DNA of 64,000 nucleotides from assembly GCA_027315005.1 (NCBI GenBank), contig DAHUZT010000088.1:1-64000 (forward strand). The letters run 5' to 3'. Position 1 is the first letter of the stretch. Each line of letters starts with the position of its first letter. Below the pieces are notes generated by a model that made no database searches, was not told the DNA's origin, and worked only from the letters and a program-made list of their open reading frames with translations. The stretch is from Acidimicrobiaceae bacterium. Its GTDB lineage: Bacteria > Actinomycetota > Acidimicrobiia > Acidimicrobiales > RAAP-2. Shown here piece by piece: positions 19,212-28,818 of this stretch. Both the position numbers and the translations under genes were made by a program.

Positions 19212-20024
19212 TCAGCGCTCGCCAAGGACGAACTCTTCGACGGCTTTGGCGAACCCCTCGCTGTCGTTCGCGTCGGTCACCCGGGCCGCAGCCTTCGTCA
19301 CCTCTGGATCGGCGTTGCCCATCGCGATAGAGAGCCCCGAACGCTCGAACATCGCGATGTCATTGGGCATGTCACCAATCGTCGCAATCTGACGGCTCGA
19401 TACGTGAAGGTTCCGGATCAGGTAGTCAACCACCGATCCCTTGTTCGCTTCGGGGTGAGTGACATCGAGATAGTACGGCTGAGACGGCTCTGCAGTCACC
19501 TCGTGGCCGAAGCGGTCCTGGACGGCTTTCGATGCACGGTCGACCGCCTCGTGGTCGTCGCTAACCCCAACGATCTTCGCCACCTCGTCGGTGACCTCGC
19601 TCAAGCTCGTCAGCACCTTGGCTTGGAAGTCAACAGTCTGCGCCTCCCTCGCTACATGGGACCCGTCGAGGTCAGGCACGTACCAATCGGCGCCACGGTA
19701 GACCCACACGTCCAACCCGAAGGAGCTCAGCACGTCGCCGATGTGTAAGACCAGCTGGGACGGTACGACCCGCTGTTCGAGTGCCACCATGTGGCGGTCG
19801 ACGATCAGCCCCCCGTTGAAAGCCGCAATTGGGGTGTCAAGGTTCAGCGGCTCGACGAGCATGGACATGCCACGCGGGGGCCGACCGCTGGTGATGGCGA
19901 AAAGGACGCCCGCGTCGTGCAGGTCCTTGACGGCGGCGACAGCTCGCTCCGTGAGGACCTTGTCCGGGGTGACCAGGGTTCCATCCACGTCGGCCAGCAA
20001 CAACCGGATGCGGCGATCAGGCAT
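19212..20024 (-). CDS. Cof-type HAD-IIB family hydrolase
   Basis: RIRLLLADVDGTLVTPDKVLTERAVAAVKDLHDAGVLFAITSGRPPRGM...IATIGDMPNDIAMFERSGLSIAMGNADPEVTKAAARVTDAND; good ribosome binding site upstream. Confidence 0.93.
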   Translation of the reverse strand: MPDRRIRLLLADVDGTLVTPDKVLTERAVAAVKDLHDAGVLFAITSGRPPRGMSMLVEPLNLDTPIAAFNGGLIVDRHMVALEQRVVPSQLVLHIGDVLSSFGLDVWVYRGADWYVPDLDGSHVAREAQTVDFQAKVLTSLSEVTDEVAKIVGVSDDHEAVDRASKAVQDRFGHEVTAEPSQPYYLDVTHPEANKGSVVDYLIRNLHVSSRQIATIGDMPNDIAMFERSGLSIAMGNADPEVTKAAARVTDANDSEGFAKAVEEFVLGER

Positions 20025-20045
20025 CACGACCTCCTTGTGTCGTAG

Positions 20046-20686
20046 CTAGGAGCCACACTTTTCCGTCGACTCCCTCGCAGCGCGCAGCTCCAGGCCGAGC
20101 TTGCGGGCAATGTCGAGCGATTTCTCCGGCGTAGTCACGTGAAGTGGGGCTTGCAGTGCGTCGGGGCGGGGCGGCAGCAGGTAGGCCCAGCCGGAACCGG
20201 TGCCGAGCCCGATGGTCAGAGCGGTCTCTTCTACCTCGGGAGTGGCTTCGGCGGCGAGGCGCTTCGGTGTCGATCTGCGTCACGTCCGCTCCGTGATTTC
20301 ACTGTCCCCTTCGGTCCGAGCTCTCACACACCCTAGGGCGATTTCAACCTCCACCTCGGCAATGATCGCAATCCAGCACCGCGATCCAACAGCTGCGGTC
20401 ACCACGGTCGGAGGAGAACGGGACTTGCCGTCCGCTTCTGCTCTCCACATGGCGGTGGTCGTGACATCCACCGCGGTGACCGGCCACCCTGCTCGGCGAG
20501 CCGCAGCGCGTCAGCGCCCTCTCCACGACCGAGATCGAGGACCCGCCCCGGAGAAACATTGCTCACAGTGGCGACGAGACACTCATTGGGTTCTCCGGAC
20601 CGGACCTGGTCCGGCTCGCGGAAGCGGTGCTTCCAGAACTCGGTCGCGTCCCGAGCGCCAGTCAGTTCCCTGCTAAGATCGCCCAT
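20046..20686 (-). pseudogene. Decayed region: SAM methyltransferase remnant plus unidentified downstream coding remnant
   Basis: MGDLSRELTGARDATEFWKHRFREPDQVRSGEPNECLVATVSNVSPGRVLDLGRGEGADALRLAEQG, frameshift, WPVTAVDVTTTAMW...; the second frame continues through EITERT-TGA-RRSTPKRLAAEATPEVEETALTIG...KCGS*. Confidence 0.55.
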
Positions 20687-20995
20687 GGACCTTCTCCTCA
20701 GGCTGTTCGTGTCCCGGCGAGGTCGAAGTCCTCCCGATGAGCGCCAGATCCACCGGGTCGACGACCTCGAGTGTGGGAGTCCCGGAGCTCGTGACAAGAG
20801 TCCGGACTGCAGTCCCGAACAGCGCTCGCGACACACGGAGAGCATCGAAGTTGCGGTCGACCAGCCCGGGGAAGCAAGAATGTTGGATGGGCGCTGGAGG
20901 TTTGTCTGCCCCGACGAGCAGTCCGTACAATTGGTCCTCCGTGACCACGGCTGTCGGCTGTGCTCCTGCCTCGGTGCCCCGCTGCCTCGATGTCC

Positions 20996-21160
20996 CGGTG
21001 CCTGGGTGCCTCGGGGGCCAGGCTGGAGGGTCTGGTGGCGATCGACGAGTTGCTCGAGTGCTTTCCCTGGTGGGAAGTCGACTCCCTCCGGGAGAGCGCC
21101 AAACAGGCCCGGACCTCGACGGTTCGGGGCTGGGAGCAGCTCCCGGTGGTCTTCACGTGA
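20996..21160 (+). pseudogene. Cytochrome P450 C-terminal fragment
   Basis: RCLGASGARLEGLVAIDELLECFPWWEVDSLRESAKQARTSTVRGWEQLPVVFT* matches the P450 heme-Cys/C-terminal block; the rest of the P450 is absent. Confidence 0.75.
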
Positions 21161-21244
21161 GGCTGGAACGCCGAAACCCACCTCGGCCGTGCCGGTCGAT
21201 GCAGGTTGGTCCGAGAATGTCCACGAGCGAATTGGGTTGATGCC

Positions 21245-21991
21245 ATGAAAGTGGTCGTCGTCGGAGCTTCGAGCGGCCTTGGCCGTTGTATCGCAGTCGG
21301 GCTGGGGAAACGCGGATCGAGGGTAGCGCTGATGGCACGCCGGAAAGACCGGCTCGTCGCCGCGGCATCCGAGATCGGTCCGGACGCGTTGGCCATTCCG
21401 TGCGACGTCACGGACGAGGCGGCGTGCCGGGCCGGGATCGAGGAAGCCGCCCGTGAGATGGGGGGCATCGACGCGCTCGTCTACGCCACCGGCATCGGGC
21501 ACCTTGTACGTCTCGCCGACACCGACGCCGCGACGTGGCGACAGGCGTTCGACACCAACGTCATCGGGGCGGCGCTCATCACGGCGTCAGCACTTCCCCA
21601 CCTGACGGCCTCGCATGGCACCGCCGCCTACCTGTCGTCGATCAGCGCCTCGTCCACACCGCCGTGGCCGGGACTGGGAGCGTACGCGGTGAGCAAGGCC
21701 GCGCTGGACAAGCTGGTGGAGGCGTGGGGCGTGGAGCACCCGCAGATCGGCTTCACCCGGGTCACCGTCGGCGACTGTGCCGGGGGCGAAGGGGACTCGA
21801 TGACGGAATTTCCCAACGACTGGGACCACGAGCTGGCTGCGGAGATGAGCCAGAACTGGGTGACGCGCCAGTACATTGGCGGAACACTCCTCGAAGTCGA
21901 CGAGCTCGTCAACGTGCTCGACAACCTTTTGCGGTGCGGTCCCACGACGCACATTCCCACCGTCACCGTCGTCCCCCGTCGCCCGGCGTGA
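21245..21991 (+). CDS. Short-chain dehydrogenase/reductase
   Basis: MKVVVVGASSGLGRCIAVGLGKRGSRVALMARR...AYLSSISAS...YAVSKAALDKLVEAW. Confidence 0.93.
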   Translation: MKVVVVGASSGLGRCIAVGLGKRGSRVALMARRKDRLVAAASEIGPDALAIPCDVTDEAACRAGIEEAAREMGGIDALVYATGIGHLVRLADTDAATWRQAFDTNVIGAALITASALPHLTASHGTAAYLSSISASSTPPWPGLGAYAVSKAALDKLVEAWGVEHPQIGFTRVTVGDCAGGEGDSMTEFPNDWDHELAAEMSQNWVTRQYIGGTLLEVDELVNVLDNLLRCGPTTHIPTVTVVPRRPA

Positions 21992-22469
21992 CCCGGGTCG
22001 GGATCGTCAATGGCGCCGGGGGATTGGCGCCGTCGCTCGGATCGCGTGCATCGCCGCTGAGACACGACACGGTGCACCGAGGGGCCGATGCCGCCGTGAT
22101 CTCCCTCCATGGCGATCTGGGGCCGGATGATCGATCATCGACGGTCTGTTAGGACCAACGCTCCTCGATGGCTTCTATGATGCAGTAGAAACGGGCTCAT
22201 CTCCGGGGTGTTGTATCCCCCGTAGTCGTTGTGCAAGGCAACGAACACGTGATGTATGCGGCGGCGGCCGGGAGTGCGGCGGCGGTGGCGGGGAGTGCGG
22301 CGGGGGCGGGAGCGCGCCGGAGCTGGCGAAAGGAGTGTCGACAACGTACGGGGGCCGGTGAACACCAGTGGCGCACGTTCCAGTTGCTTACGACCCACTC
22401 CCGACAGCGTCAGAGGGACAGGCAATGCCTACGGTGAATGGCAACTGGAAGTCAGTTCAGTCGTGTCGT

Positions 22470-23192
22470 TCACTTGGTGGTGGTGATGAGCCGCTCGCGG
22501 TTGAAGAACGAGGTAGCGGCTCGCCAGCCGAGGCGGTCGAGGACGAGCAGTCCTATGCCGAAGCCGAGGGTGACACGGAGGTTGGCCGGGATCACGTTGA
22601 ACGCGATGAGTGATGTGATCGCCACCGTCGGAAGACTCACAAGAATCGAGACCTGCCCGGCCGTGCGGAGGTCGCTCGATCGGGCCGAGATTGCCATGCC
22701 TACCCAGATCGACCAGGTGACCAGGAGGGGGGTGAACACTATCTGCGCCACGACGTCCGGAGCTTGTACGAGGCCCGAGGCAACACCTGGGGCTGCGAAC
22801 AGCTCCACGACGGCGATGAAGAAGGCAAAGACGGCATAGGCGACTGCTATGGACGGCAGGAAGACTGCGAGCGCCTTACCGAGGACGAGCTCCCTTTCCT
22901 GGACGGGCGTGGACAGAAGCGGCTCCAGCGTGCCCTGCACCCGCTCGCCGACGATCGAGTAGGCGGCCAGCGCTGCTGGAACGAGCGCGGGGATGGCGAG
23001 CATGTAGACCAGCGTGTGCTCGTGATGCAGCGTCGAGGAGCCGCTGGACGGGATCGTGAACACCTGGATGACGGGCTGGATCAAGAAGACAAGTGGCAGG
23101 ACCACCATCGCGTAGACGACGTTTCCGCTGCGACGTAGGTCGTGTACCTCCTTGTGGAGAATCGCCTCGACGCGCCGCTTGCTGATACTCAT
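22470..23192 (-). CDS. ABC-2 type transporter permease
   Basis: Six TM-like segments; YSIVGERVQGTLEPLLSTPVQERELVLGKALAVFLPSI. Confidence 0.9.
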   Translation of the reverse strand: MSISKRRVEAILHKEVHDLRRSGNVVYAMVVLPLVFLIQPVIQVFTIPSSGSSTLHHEHTLVYMLAIPALVPAALAAYSIVGERVQGTLEPLLSTPVQERELVLGKALAVFLPSIAVAYAVFAFFIAVVELFAAPGVASGLVQAPDVVAQIVFTPLLVTWSIWVGMAISARSSDLRTAGQVSILVSLPTVAITSLIAFNVIPANLRVTLGFGIGLLVLDRLGWRAATSFFNRERLITTTK

Positions 23193-24235
23193 GTGACCGG
23201 CTCCCCATCGTTCCCTTCGACCAACTGAAGGTAGACGTCCTCTAACGAGTGGCGGGATTCCGTGACCGAAAGCACGTCGGCGCCGGCGGCGACGAGCGCC
23301 CTGGTGGCCTCTGGTGCCGCCACCGCGATGTCGGACACCTCGAGCACGTACGTGCTGGGCCCGTCGGCCCGCCAGCCTGCTACTCCGCGCACCGGTTCGA
23401 ACACAGCCGTCGGTTCATCGAGTGGAGCGACCGTTCTCACCGTTAGGGTTTTCCTGAAGAGCCGGTCGCGCAGCTCGTCCGGCCGGCCGATGGTCCGCAA
23501 CGTCGTGTTGAGGATGGCGACCCGATCGCAGAGCTGTTCAGCCTCTTCGAGGCGATGGGTGGTGAGGAACACGCTCACACCGCGTCGACGAAGGTCTTCG
23601 ATGAGGGCGTGGACGTCCTTGGTGGCTGCTGGATCCAGGCCTGAAGTGGGCTCGTCGAGGAACAGCACCTCGGGATCGCTGAGCAGCGCCCGGGCCAGAG
23701 AGACCCGCTGCCGCAGGCCCTTGGAAAGCGCACCACAGGCATCGCGGTTCCGGTCGGTGAGGCCCACCGCGTCCAGAGCCTCACGGATCCGTTCTGGTGG
23801 GTCGGGGATCTCGTAGAGATCCGCGAAACACGCAAGATTGTCCTGAACGCTGAGGCGGAGGTAGAGGCCGGGTGCCTCGGGCATGATGGCGATGCGCCGC
23901 CTGATCGCCACGCCGTTTTCGGGCGTGAGTTCCAGTCCTGCCACAGTGGCCGCGCCCGAACTGGGTGCAATCAGCGTACCGAGCGTTCTCACCGTTGTGG
24001 TCTTACCGGCGCCGTTGGGGCCCAGGAATCCGAAAACCTCGCCGCGACCGACCTCGAAGGAGACTTCCTTGAAGGCGACCCGATTGCCGAAGCGCTTGGT
24101 CAGGGATCGCACCGACAGCGCCGGCCCGTCACGCCGGGGGTCGGCTGATGAATCTCCGGCCAACGCTGTTCGTGAATCCGATTGGGGCTGCGAGACCGCG
24201 GCATCACCACGAGCATCTCGGCCGGGATGAGTCAC
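23189..24235 (-). CDS. ABC transporter ATP-binding protein
   Basis: FLGPNGAGKTTTVRTLGTL (Walker A), SKGLRQRVSLARALLSDPEVLFLDEPTSGLDP; overlaps the permease start. Confidence 0.95.
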   Translation of the reverse strand: MTHPGRDARGDAAVSQPQSDSRTALAGDSSADPRRDGPALSVRSLTKRFGNRVAFKEVSFEVGRGEVFGFLGPNGAGKTTTVRTLGTLIAPSSGAATVAGLELTPENGVAIRRRIAIMPEAPGLYLRLSVQDNLACFADLYEIPDPPERIREALDAVGLTDRNRDACGALSKGLRQRVSLARALLSDPEVLFLDEPTSGLDPAATKDVHALIEDLRRRGVSVFLTTHRLEEAEQLCDRVAILNTTLRTIGRPDELRDRLFRKTLTVRTVAPLDEPTAVFEPVRGVAGWRADGPSTYVLEVSDIAVAAPEATRALVAAGADVLSVTESRHSLEDVYLQLVEGNDGEPVT

Positions 24236-24347
24236 ACGGTCGATTATTGCAGAGGGCTCGAAGGAGATTCGTCAGGAGGTTGGTCCTCGGTCGGCCCCTG
24301 GGAGGATCCATCACACGCCCGGTGGGTCCGAGTGTGACGAACTTCTC

Positions 24348-25878
24348 ATGTTCGTCCAGGTTCTCGGGGGTCAGGTGACACCGATTGCGATTGTCGCTCA
24401 TCCGAGAACGCTGAGGACACTGAGCGCAAGCGTGGCTCAGGAATTGCGGCCAGTGGACCCGTTCACGATCCCCCAGTTGTGCGGACGGATCGAACCGATC
24501 CACAGCGAGATCGACGCGGACGATCTGTCGGTCGAGGGCAGCCTTCCCTCCGACCTCGCCGGTGTGTACGTCCGAAACCGTCCCAATCCCAAGTTCACGC
24601 CGCTCGGAAGCTACACGTACCCGCTGGAGGGCAACGCCATGGTCCACGCGATTTGATCGAGGGTGGGAGTGCCCGCAATACCATTCGATGGGTCCGGACC
24701 AGAGGGATGGCAGCCGAGGTTCGGGCGGGCCGCTCCGTATTCGGCGACCTGACGACTCCGGCATTCGCGGACATGGCCCTGATCGGACCGGACCCCGGTT
24801 GGCCATCCCGGCTCGACCCGTTTGCCAATGTGGTCCGTCACTCGGGACGGCATCTGGCACTCGAAGGGGGAACGCCCCCTACGAGATCACCGACGAGTTG
24901 GAAGCGGCCGGTGTCTTCGAGTCCACTGGGGGGCTGCCTCTCGGAATTCGCGCCCACCCCAAGATCGATCCGGTCACCGGCGAGATGGTCGTGTTCCGTT
25001 CTGACGTCGAGGAGCCATTCCGAACGTGGGCGATCATCGGACCCGATGGGAGCGTCACTCAACCAACCAGGGCAGTGGAGGGTGTCGAGGCCGTTTTCAT
25101 GATCCACGATCTTGCCATCACCGAGCACGACCTCGTCCTGACGATCGGCCCGGCTCTGTTCGACCTCGATGCAATGAACACCGGAGGAGGGGTACCGCAG
25201 CGGCTACCCGAACTCAGGACCAGGGTCGCGGTGATCCCACGAGATGCGTCATCCGGTCCGATGGGAATCCACACCGAGGCGTTCTGGGCCCGCACTTCGC
25301 CAATGCCTACGAGCGCCCCCCGCCCGGCCCGGTGGACGCTCCACAGGACGAAGTGCGCATCGTGCTCGATTGCCCCTGGTGGAGCACGCTAACCCTCGGC
25401 TGTCGGACAATGGGGATCCGGCCCGCGGAGCGTTCACCAGGGCCACCCTCGATCCACATCGCGGAACGCTCAACGTGGAACACCTCGACGATGCGGGGTC
25501 CGAATTCCCACGGATCGACGATCGCCTGGCCGGTCGTCACAATCGGCACATCGCCGTCGCCGGCGTGAGTGGCGGTCATCAGCTGGTCCGGGGCGAGCGC
25601 GATCGCCTCGTCCGATACGACATGGGCACCGGGACGTCAGAGAGCTACGACCGTGACGGCGTCATCGGTGAAGTCGTCTTCGCTCCTCGCCGGGAGGTAC
25701 GGAGGAACTGGATGGCTGCTATCTGACCCTTGCTACGTCCCTCGGTCATGATCGATCCGCCTTTGCAAACGTATAGGACGCGTCCCAGTTCCCTGCCGCT
25801 CCCATGGCGGAGGTAGCGATCCCTCAACGAGTGCCGAATGGCCTGCACGGAAACTGGTTTCCTGCAGATCGACGGTGA
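24348..25878 (+). pseudogene. Carotenoid oxygenase (RPE65 family), multiply frameshifted
   Basis: Fragments in successive frames: LPSDLAGVYVRNRPNPKFTPLGSYTYPLEGNAMVHAI; GGSARNTIRWVRTRG...RLDPFANVVRHSGRHLALEGG; PYEITDELEAAGVFES...GIRAHPKIDPVTGEMVVF...MIHDLAITEHDLVL; FANAYERPPPGPVDAPQDEVRIVLDCPWW; GTLNVEHLDDAGSEFPRIDDRLAGRHNRHIAVAG; GGTEELDGCYLTLATSLGHDRSAFANV*DASQFPAAPMAEVAIPQRVPNGLHGNWFP. Confidence 0.9.
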
Positions 25879-26071
25879 ACGGTACCTCTCATGCCTGGTT
25901 CAATCCCGAAGTGACCTATGCGGCCGCAATGAGTTCAATGAGGACCGCGCCGGATGGTGCCTGATCGGGATCGTCGACGCAGATGGTGAGGCGGAAAGCG
26001 GTTCGCGGCACCGACCCGGCGTCGACCCAGGCCATCCAGCCACGGGCGGGCGGACCGCCGGCCCAGCCTGC

Positions 26072-26117
26072 CGACCCGAGGCCGAGGCCGAGGCCGACCC
26101 GAGGCCGAGGCCGATCT
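26072..26117. repeat. GAGGCC hexamer-type low-complexity repeat
   Basis: gacccgaggccgaggccgaggccgacccgaggccgaggccg. Confidence 0.75.
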
Positions 26118-26445
26118 CGAGCAGATCGGCGAGAAGGCGAAGCACGCACTGTTCAGGCGCTGAGTTCCCCTGCAGTTCGACCGCGGGGTCGAAGACGATC
26201 ACCAACAGTGACGCCGAAACAGCCGAATCGGCGCAATAGGGTGACTACACGTGCGGCGCCCGACAACCTCTCCGATTTCGGACCACCGAGGTTGCCGAGC
26301 ACGGGGAGTGTCGCTCTCGCCATGTGAAATGGATCCGGTCGTTCATGTCACCTTCAGCTCCAGATGCCAGTCTGATCGGGTGGAACCATGCTCGTCTCGG
26401 AGCAAGGAGCCTCGACCCGCCCGGGGCGAAAGTGGGGGCGCGGGT

Positions 26446-27204
26446 GTGACGGCGCCGGTCATCCACGTCGAGCAGGCCATGGGAACCGTGTTTTCGTTCA
26501 CGGTCCACCCCGGTGCCGATCTTCGGCCCGAAGTGAACGACGCCATCGGCGCATCGTGTGAACGGCTGCACCATGCCGAAGCACTGTTCAGCACCTGGAT
26601 ACCCGACAGCCCGATGAGCAGCTTCCGTCGAGGTGAGCTGGCCGCGGCGTCGTGCCCGTCGGAGTTCGCCGAAGTCCTCGACCTGTGCACCGAGGCGAGA
26701 CAACGGTCGGGATCATGGTTCGACCCCTGGTCGCTACCCGGCGGGTACGACCCGACCGGGTTGGTCAAGGGATGGGCGATCGAGCGGGCCCTGTCGGTGC
26801 TGATCGATGCTGGTGTGACCTCGGCCATGATCAACGGCGGTGGCGACATCGCCACCTGGGGTCGTCCCGCCTCCGATGCACTGTGGCGAATCGGGATCCG
26901 GCATCCCTGGTCCGAGCAGTCACTTGCGTGCATCATCGAGGTCGAGTCCGCGATCGCGACGTCCGGCACCTACGAACGAGGCCTCCACCTCGTCGATCCG
27001 CACCGGGGGATCCCGGCGGTCGGCGCGGCCTCTGCGTCGGTCACCGGACCCAGCCTGGCATTCGCCGACGCCTATGCGACCGCGCTCGCCGTCGGCGGAG
27101 ACGATGCGTTCGACCTGATCGATGGAGTCGAGGGGTACGACGCCTATCTCATCCGCCCCGATGGATCAGAGCGAGCGAGTCCGGGGATCGCCGTGGTCTC
27201 ATGA
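26446..27204 (+). CDS. apbE: FAD:protein FMN transferase (ApbE family)
   Basis: VIHVEQAMGTVFSFTVH...HHAEALFSTWIPDSPMSSFRRGE...DPTGLVKGWAIERALSVLIDAGVTSAMINGGGDIATWG...VTGPSLAFADAYATALAVGG. Confidence 0.9.
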   Translation: MTAPVIHVEQAMGTVFSFTVHPGADLRPEVNDAIGASCERLHHAEALFSTWIPDSPMSSFRRGELAAASCPSEFAEVLDLCTEARQRSGSWFDPWSLPGGYDPTGLVKGWAIERALSVLIDAGVTSAMINGGGDIATWGRPASDALWRIGIRHPWSEQSLACIIEVESAIATSGTYERGLHLVDPHRGIPAVGAASASVTGPSLAFADAYATALAVGGDDAFDLIDGVEGYDAYLIRPDGSERASPGIAVVS

Positions 27205-27309
27205 GCCTCGAACCCCGTCGAAGACACTGGATGCGGAGAACGGCCCCGGCGCGCCTGTGGGGACGGCCGAATCCGAGTGTCGGTCGTGCTCGCCCGGCCG
27301 CCCGGCCGC

Positions 27310-28242
27310 TCAGGCAGCAGCCTTGACACCTTTCACGACGGCGGCCTCGTTCACCACCACGGTGCTGTCGACGTCCCCGAAGCCGGCCTTCTCGAAGAGC
27401 TTCATCCAGGCTTCGGGGGTGATGGGTCGCTCGTGTACACGGAACAGGTAGCGCCCCGCGTTCTTGGCGATCCTCCAGTAACCCGGTAGGCCCTTTCGGG
27501 CCATGACTCGGACCTTACCGGCGATGATCTCGCGGTCGCGGGAGGTCGTTCCTCGTCCCAGCATCATGTCGGCCACCACCAGCTGGCCACCAGGTCGCAG
27601 CCATCTGTAGGCCGAACGCACCACCTTCTCCTTGTCGGCGTCGAGCAGATGGTGAAAGGCGTAGTTGGTGACGATCAAGTCGACGCTCTCATCCGGAAGG
27701 TCGAGACGCTCGACAGGACTCACCATGCCCCGGACGGAATCGATCTGCTTCTCCTTGGCGAGCACTTCCATCTGCTGGATCATCGATGGGCTCACGTCGA
27801 CACCAATGACATTGGCTCCAGCTTCGGCCAGGGCCAGGGCCAGCCGACCGGTTCCGCAACCCAGATCCACGCTGTCCATACCCGGCCGGAGGTCGCAGGA
27901 CTCGATGGCCGCAGCCGCCACTTTGACCATGCCGGCGTCGTTGTGCCGATCCCAGCTCGCAGCACGTTCTCCCCACATGCGCCGCTGGGTGCGGATCGCA
28001 ACCCCGGTGCTGAACCGGGACCACCATGAGGGGGACCCCGATGGCACGTCCGGTCCGGACTCTGCGTCGGTCAACGGGTTCACGGTGTCGGTCCTCCGAG
28101 TCTTGGCTGTGGCTGTGGCTGTGGCTGTGGCTGTGGCTGTGGCTGTGGCTGATGGTTCGAGGACCTGCAATCCACAGGATCCTCGGGCCTGATCTGGTGG
28201 CACCCTGGCACCGTCCAATTGCCCGATGCCCGAATGCAGCAT
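27310..28242 (-). CDS. Class I SAM-dependent methyltransferase; start may be GTG at 28083
   Basis: MDSVDLGCGTGRLALALAEAGANVIGVDVSPSMIQQM...VDLIVTNYAFHHLLDADKEKVVRSAYRWLRPGGQLVVADMM. Confidence 0.88.
   Translation of the reverse strand: MLHSGIGQLDGARVPPDQARGSCGLQVLEPSATATATATATATATAKTRRTDTVNPLTDAESGPDVPSGSPSWWSRFSTGVAIRTQRRMWGERAASWDRHNDAGMVKVAAAAIESCDLRPGMDSVDLGCGTGRLALALAEAGANVIGVDVSPSMIQQMEVLAKEKQIDSVRGMVSPVERLDLPDESVDLIVTNYAFHHLLDADKEKVVRSAYRWLRPGGQLVVADMMLGRGTTSRDREIIAGKVRVMARKGLPGYWRIAKNAGRYLFRVHERPITPEAWMKLFEKAGFGDVDSTVVVNEAAVVKGVKAAA
28104..28151. repeat. Hexamer tandem repeat TGGCTG x8
   Basis: 48 bp exact array; encodes (Ala-Thr)n in the longest form of the methyltransferase ORF. 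Confidence 0.95.
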
Positions 28243-28275
28243 GGTCGGCCCGCCTCCGGGTTCCGGCCCGTTGGT

Positions 28276-28791
28276 TCAGGGTACGTGCAATCTTTGGAGA
28301 GCGGCCTGTAGGGAGGTTACGTACGCCTGTGCAGTGTAGGTCGCTCCCGACACCCCGTTGATGTTGGCGTTCTGGGCCCGCAGGACCTGGGACCGGAGCA
28401 TGGGGATCACCTGGGCGGCGAGCTGCTGCGAGTACTGGTCCGCCGTCTGGAGGTTCTGGACGGAGACGTCGGTGATCTTCTTTCCGCTCACGGTCACCTT
28501 GACCGCAAGAGTGCCGTAGCCGTACTGCTCGTTGGGACCGGTCGCACTCTGCGCGACCGGGGGCGCCGGAGCGGTGGACGTCGGGGTGGTGGATGGAGAC
28601 GTAGTGGAACCTGGCGACGCGGGAGGGGCGGTCGTCGTGGTCGGGCTCGGGGCGGTGGTCGCCGGGCTCTTGGCTTGGACGTGGCTCTTCGGTGCGGCCA
28701 GGACCGGAGACGAGGATGGCGGTGGGTGGTACGTGAGGATTCCGATCATGCCCAGCGCGGTCGCCCCGGCGACCAGTGGCGCGCGTCTCAT
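28276..28791 (-). CDS. Secreted FMN-binding domain protein (predicted ApbE flavinylation target)
   Basis: Signal/TM, Pro-Thr-Ser linker, then GYGTLAVKVTVSGKKITDVSVQNL...NINGVSGATYTAQAYVTSLQAAL; SGAT flavinylation motif. Confidence 0.88.
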   Translation of the reverse strand: MRRAPLVAGATALGMIGILTYHPPPSSSPVLAAPKSHVQAKSPATTAPSPTTTTAPPASPGSTTSPSTTPTSTAPAPPVAQSATGPNEQYGYGTLAVKVTVSGKKITDVSVQNLQTADQYSQQLAAQVIPMLRSQVLRAQNANINGVSGATYTAQAYVTSLQAALQRLHVP

Positions 28792-28818
28792 CTGATGGTC
28801 CTCCCGATCATCGAAATT

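Noticed and set aside
22231-22486. Short ORFs rich in Ala/Gly/Arg in the 22.0-22.47 kb intergenic region
   Set aside because: Derived from GC-rich low-complexity sequence (gcggcggcggccggg); no family signature.
25900-26205. 101-aa minus-strand ORF between the carotenoid oxygenase pseudogene and apbE
   Set aside because: Contains repeat-derived GLGLGSASASAS; another frame ends with a coding-like FRLTICVDDPDQAPSGAVLIELIAA, but I cannot assign it, so no feature was called.
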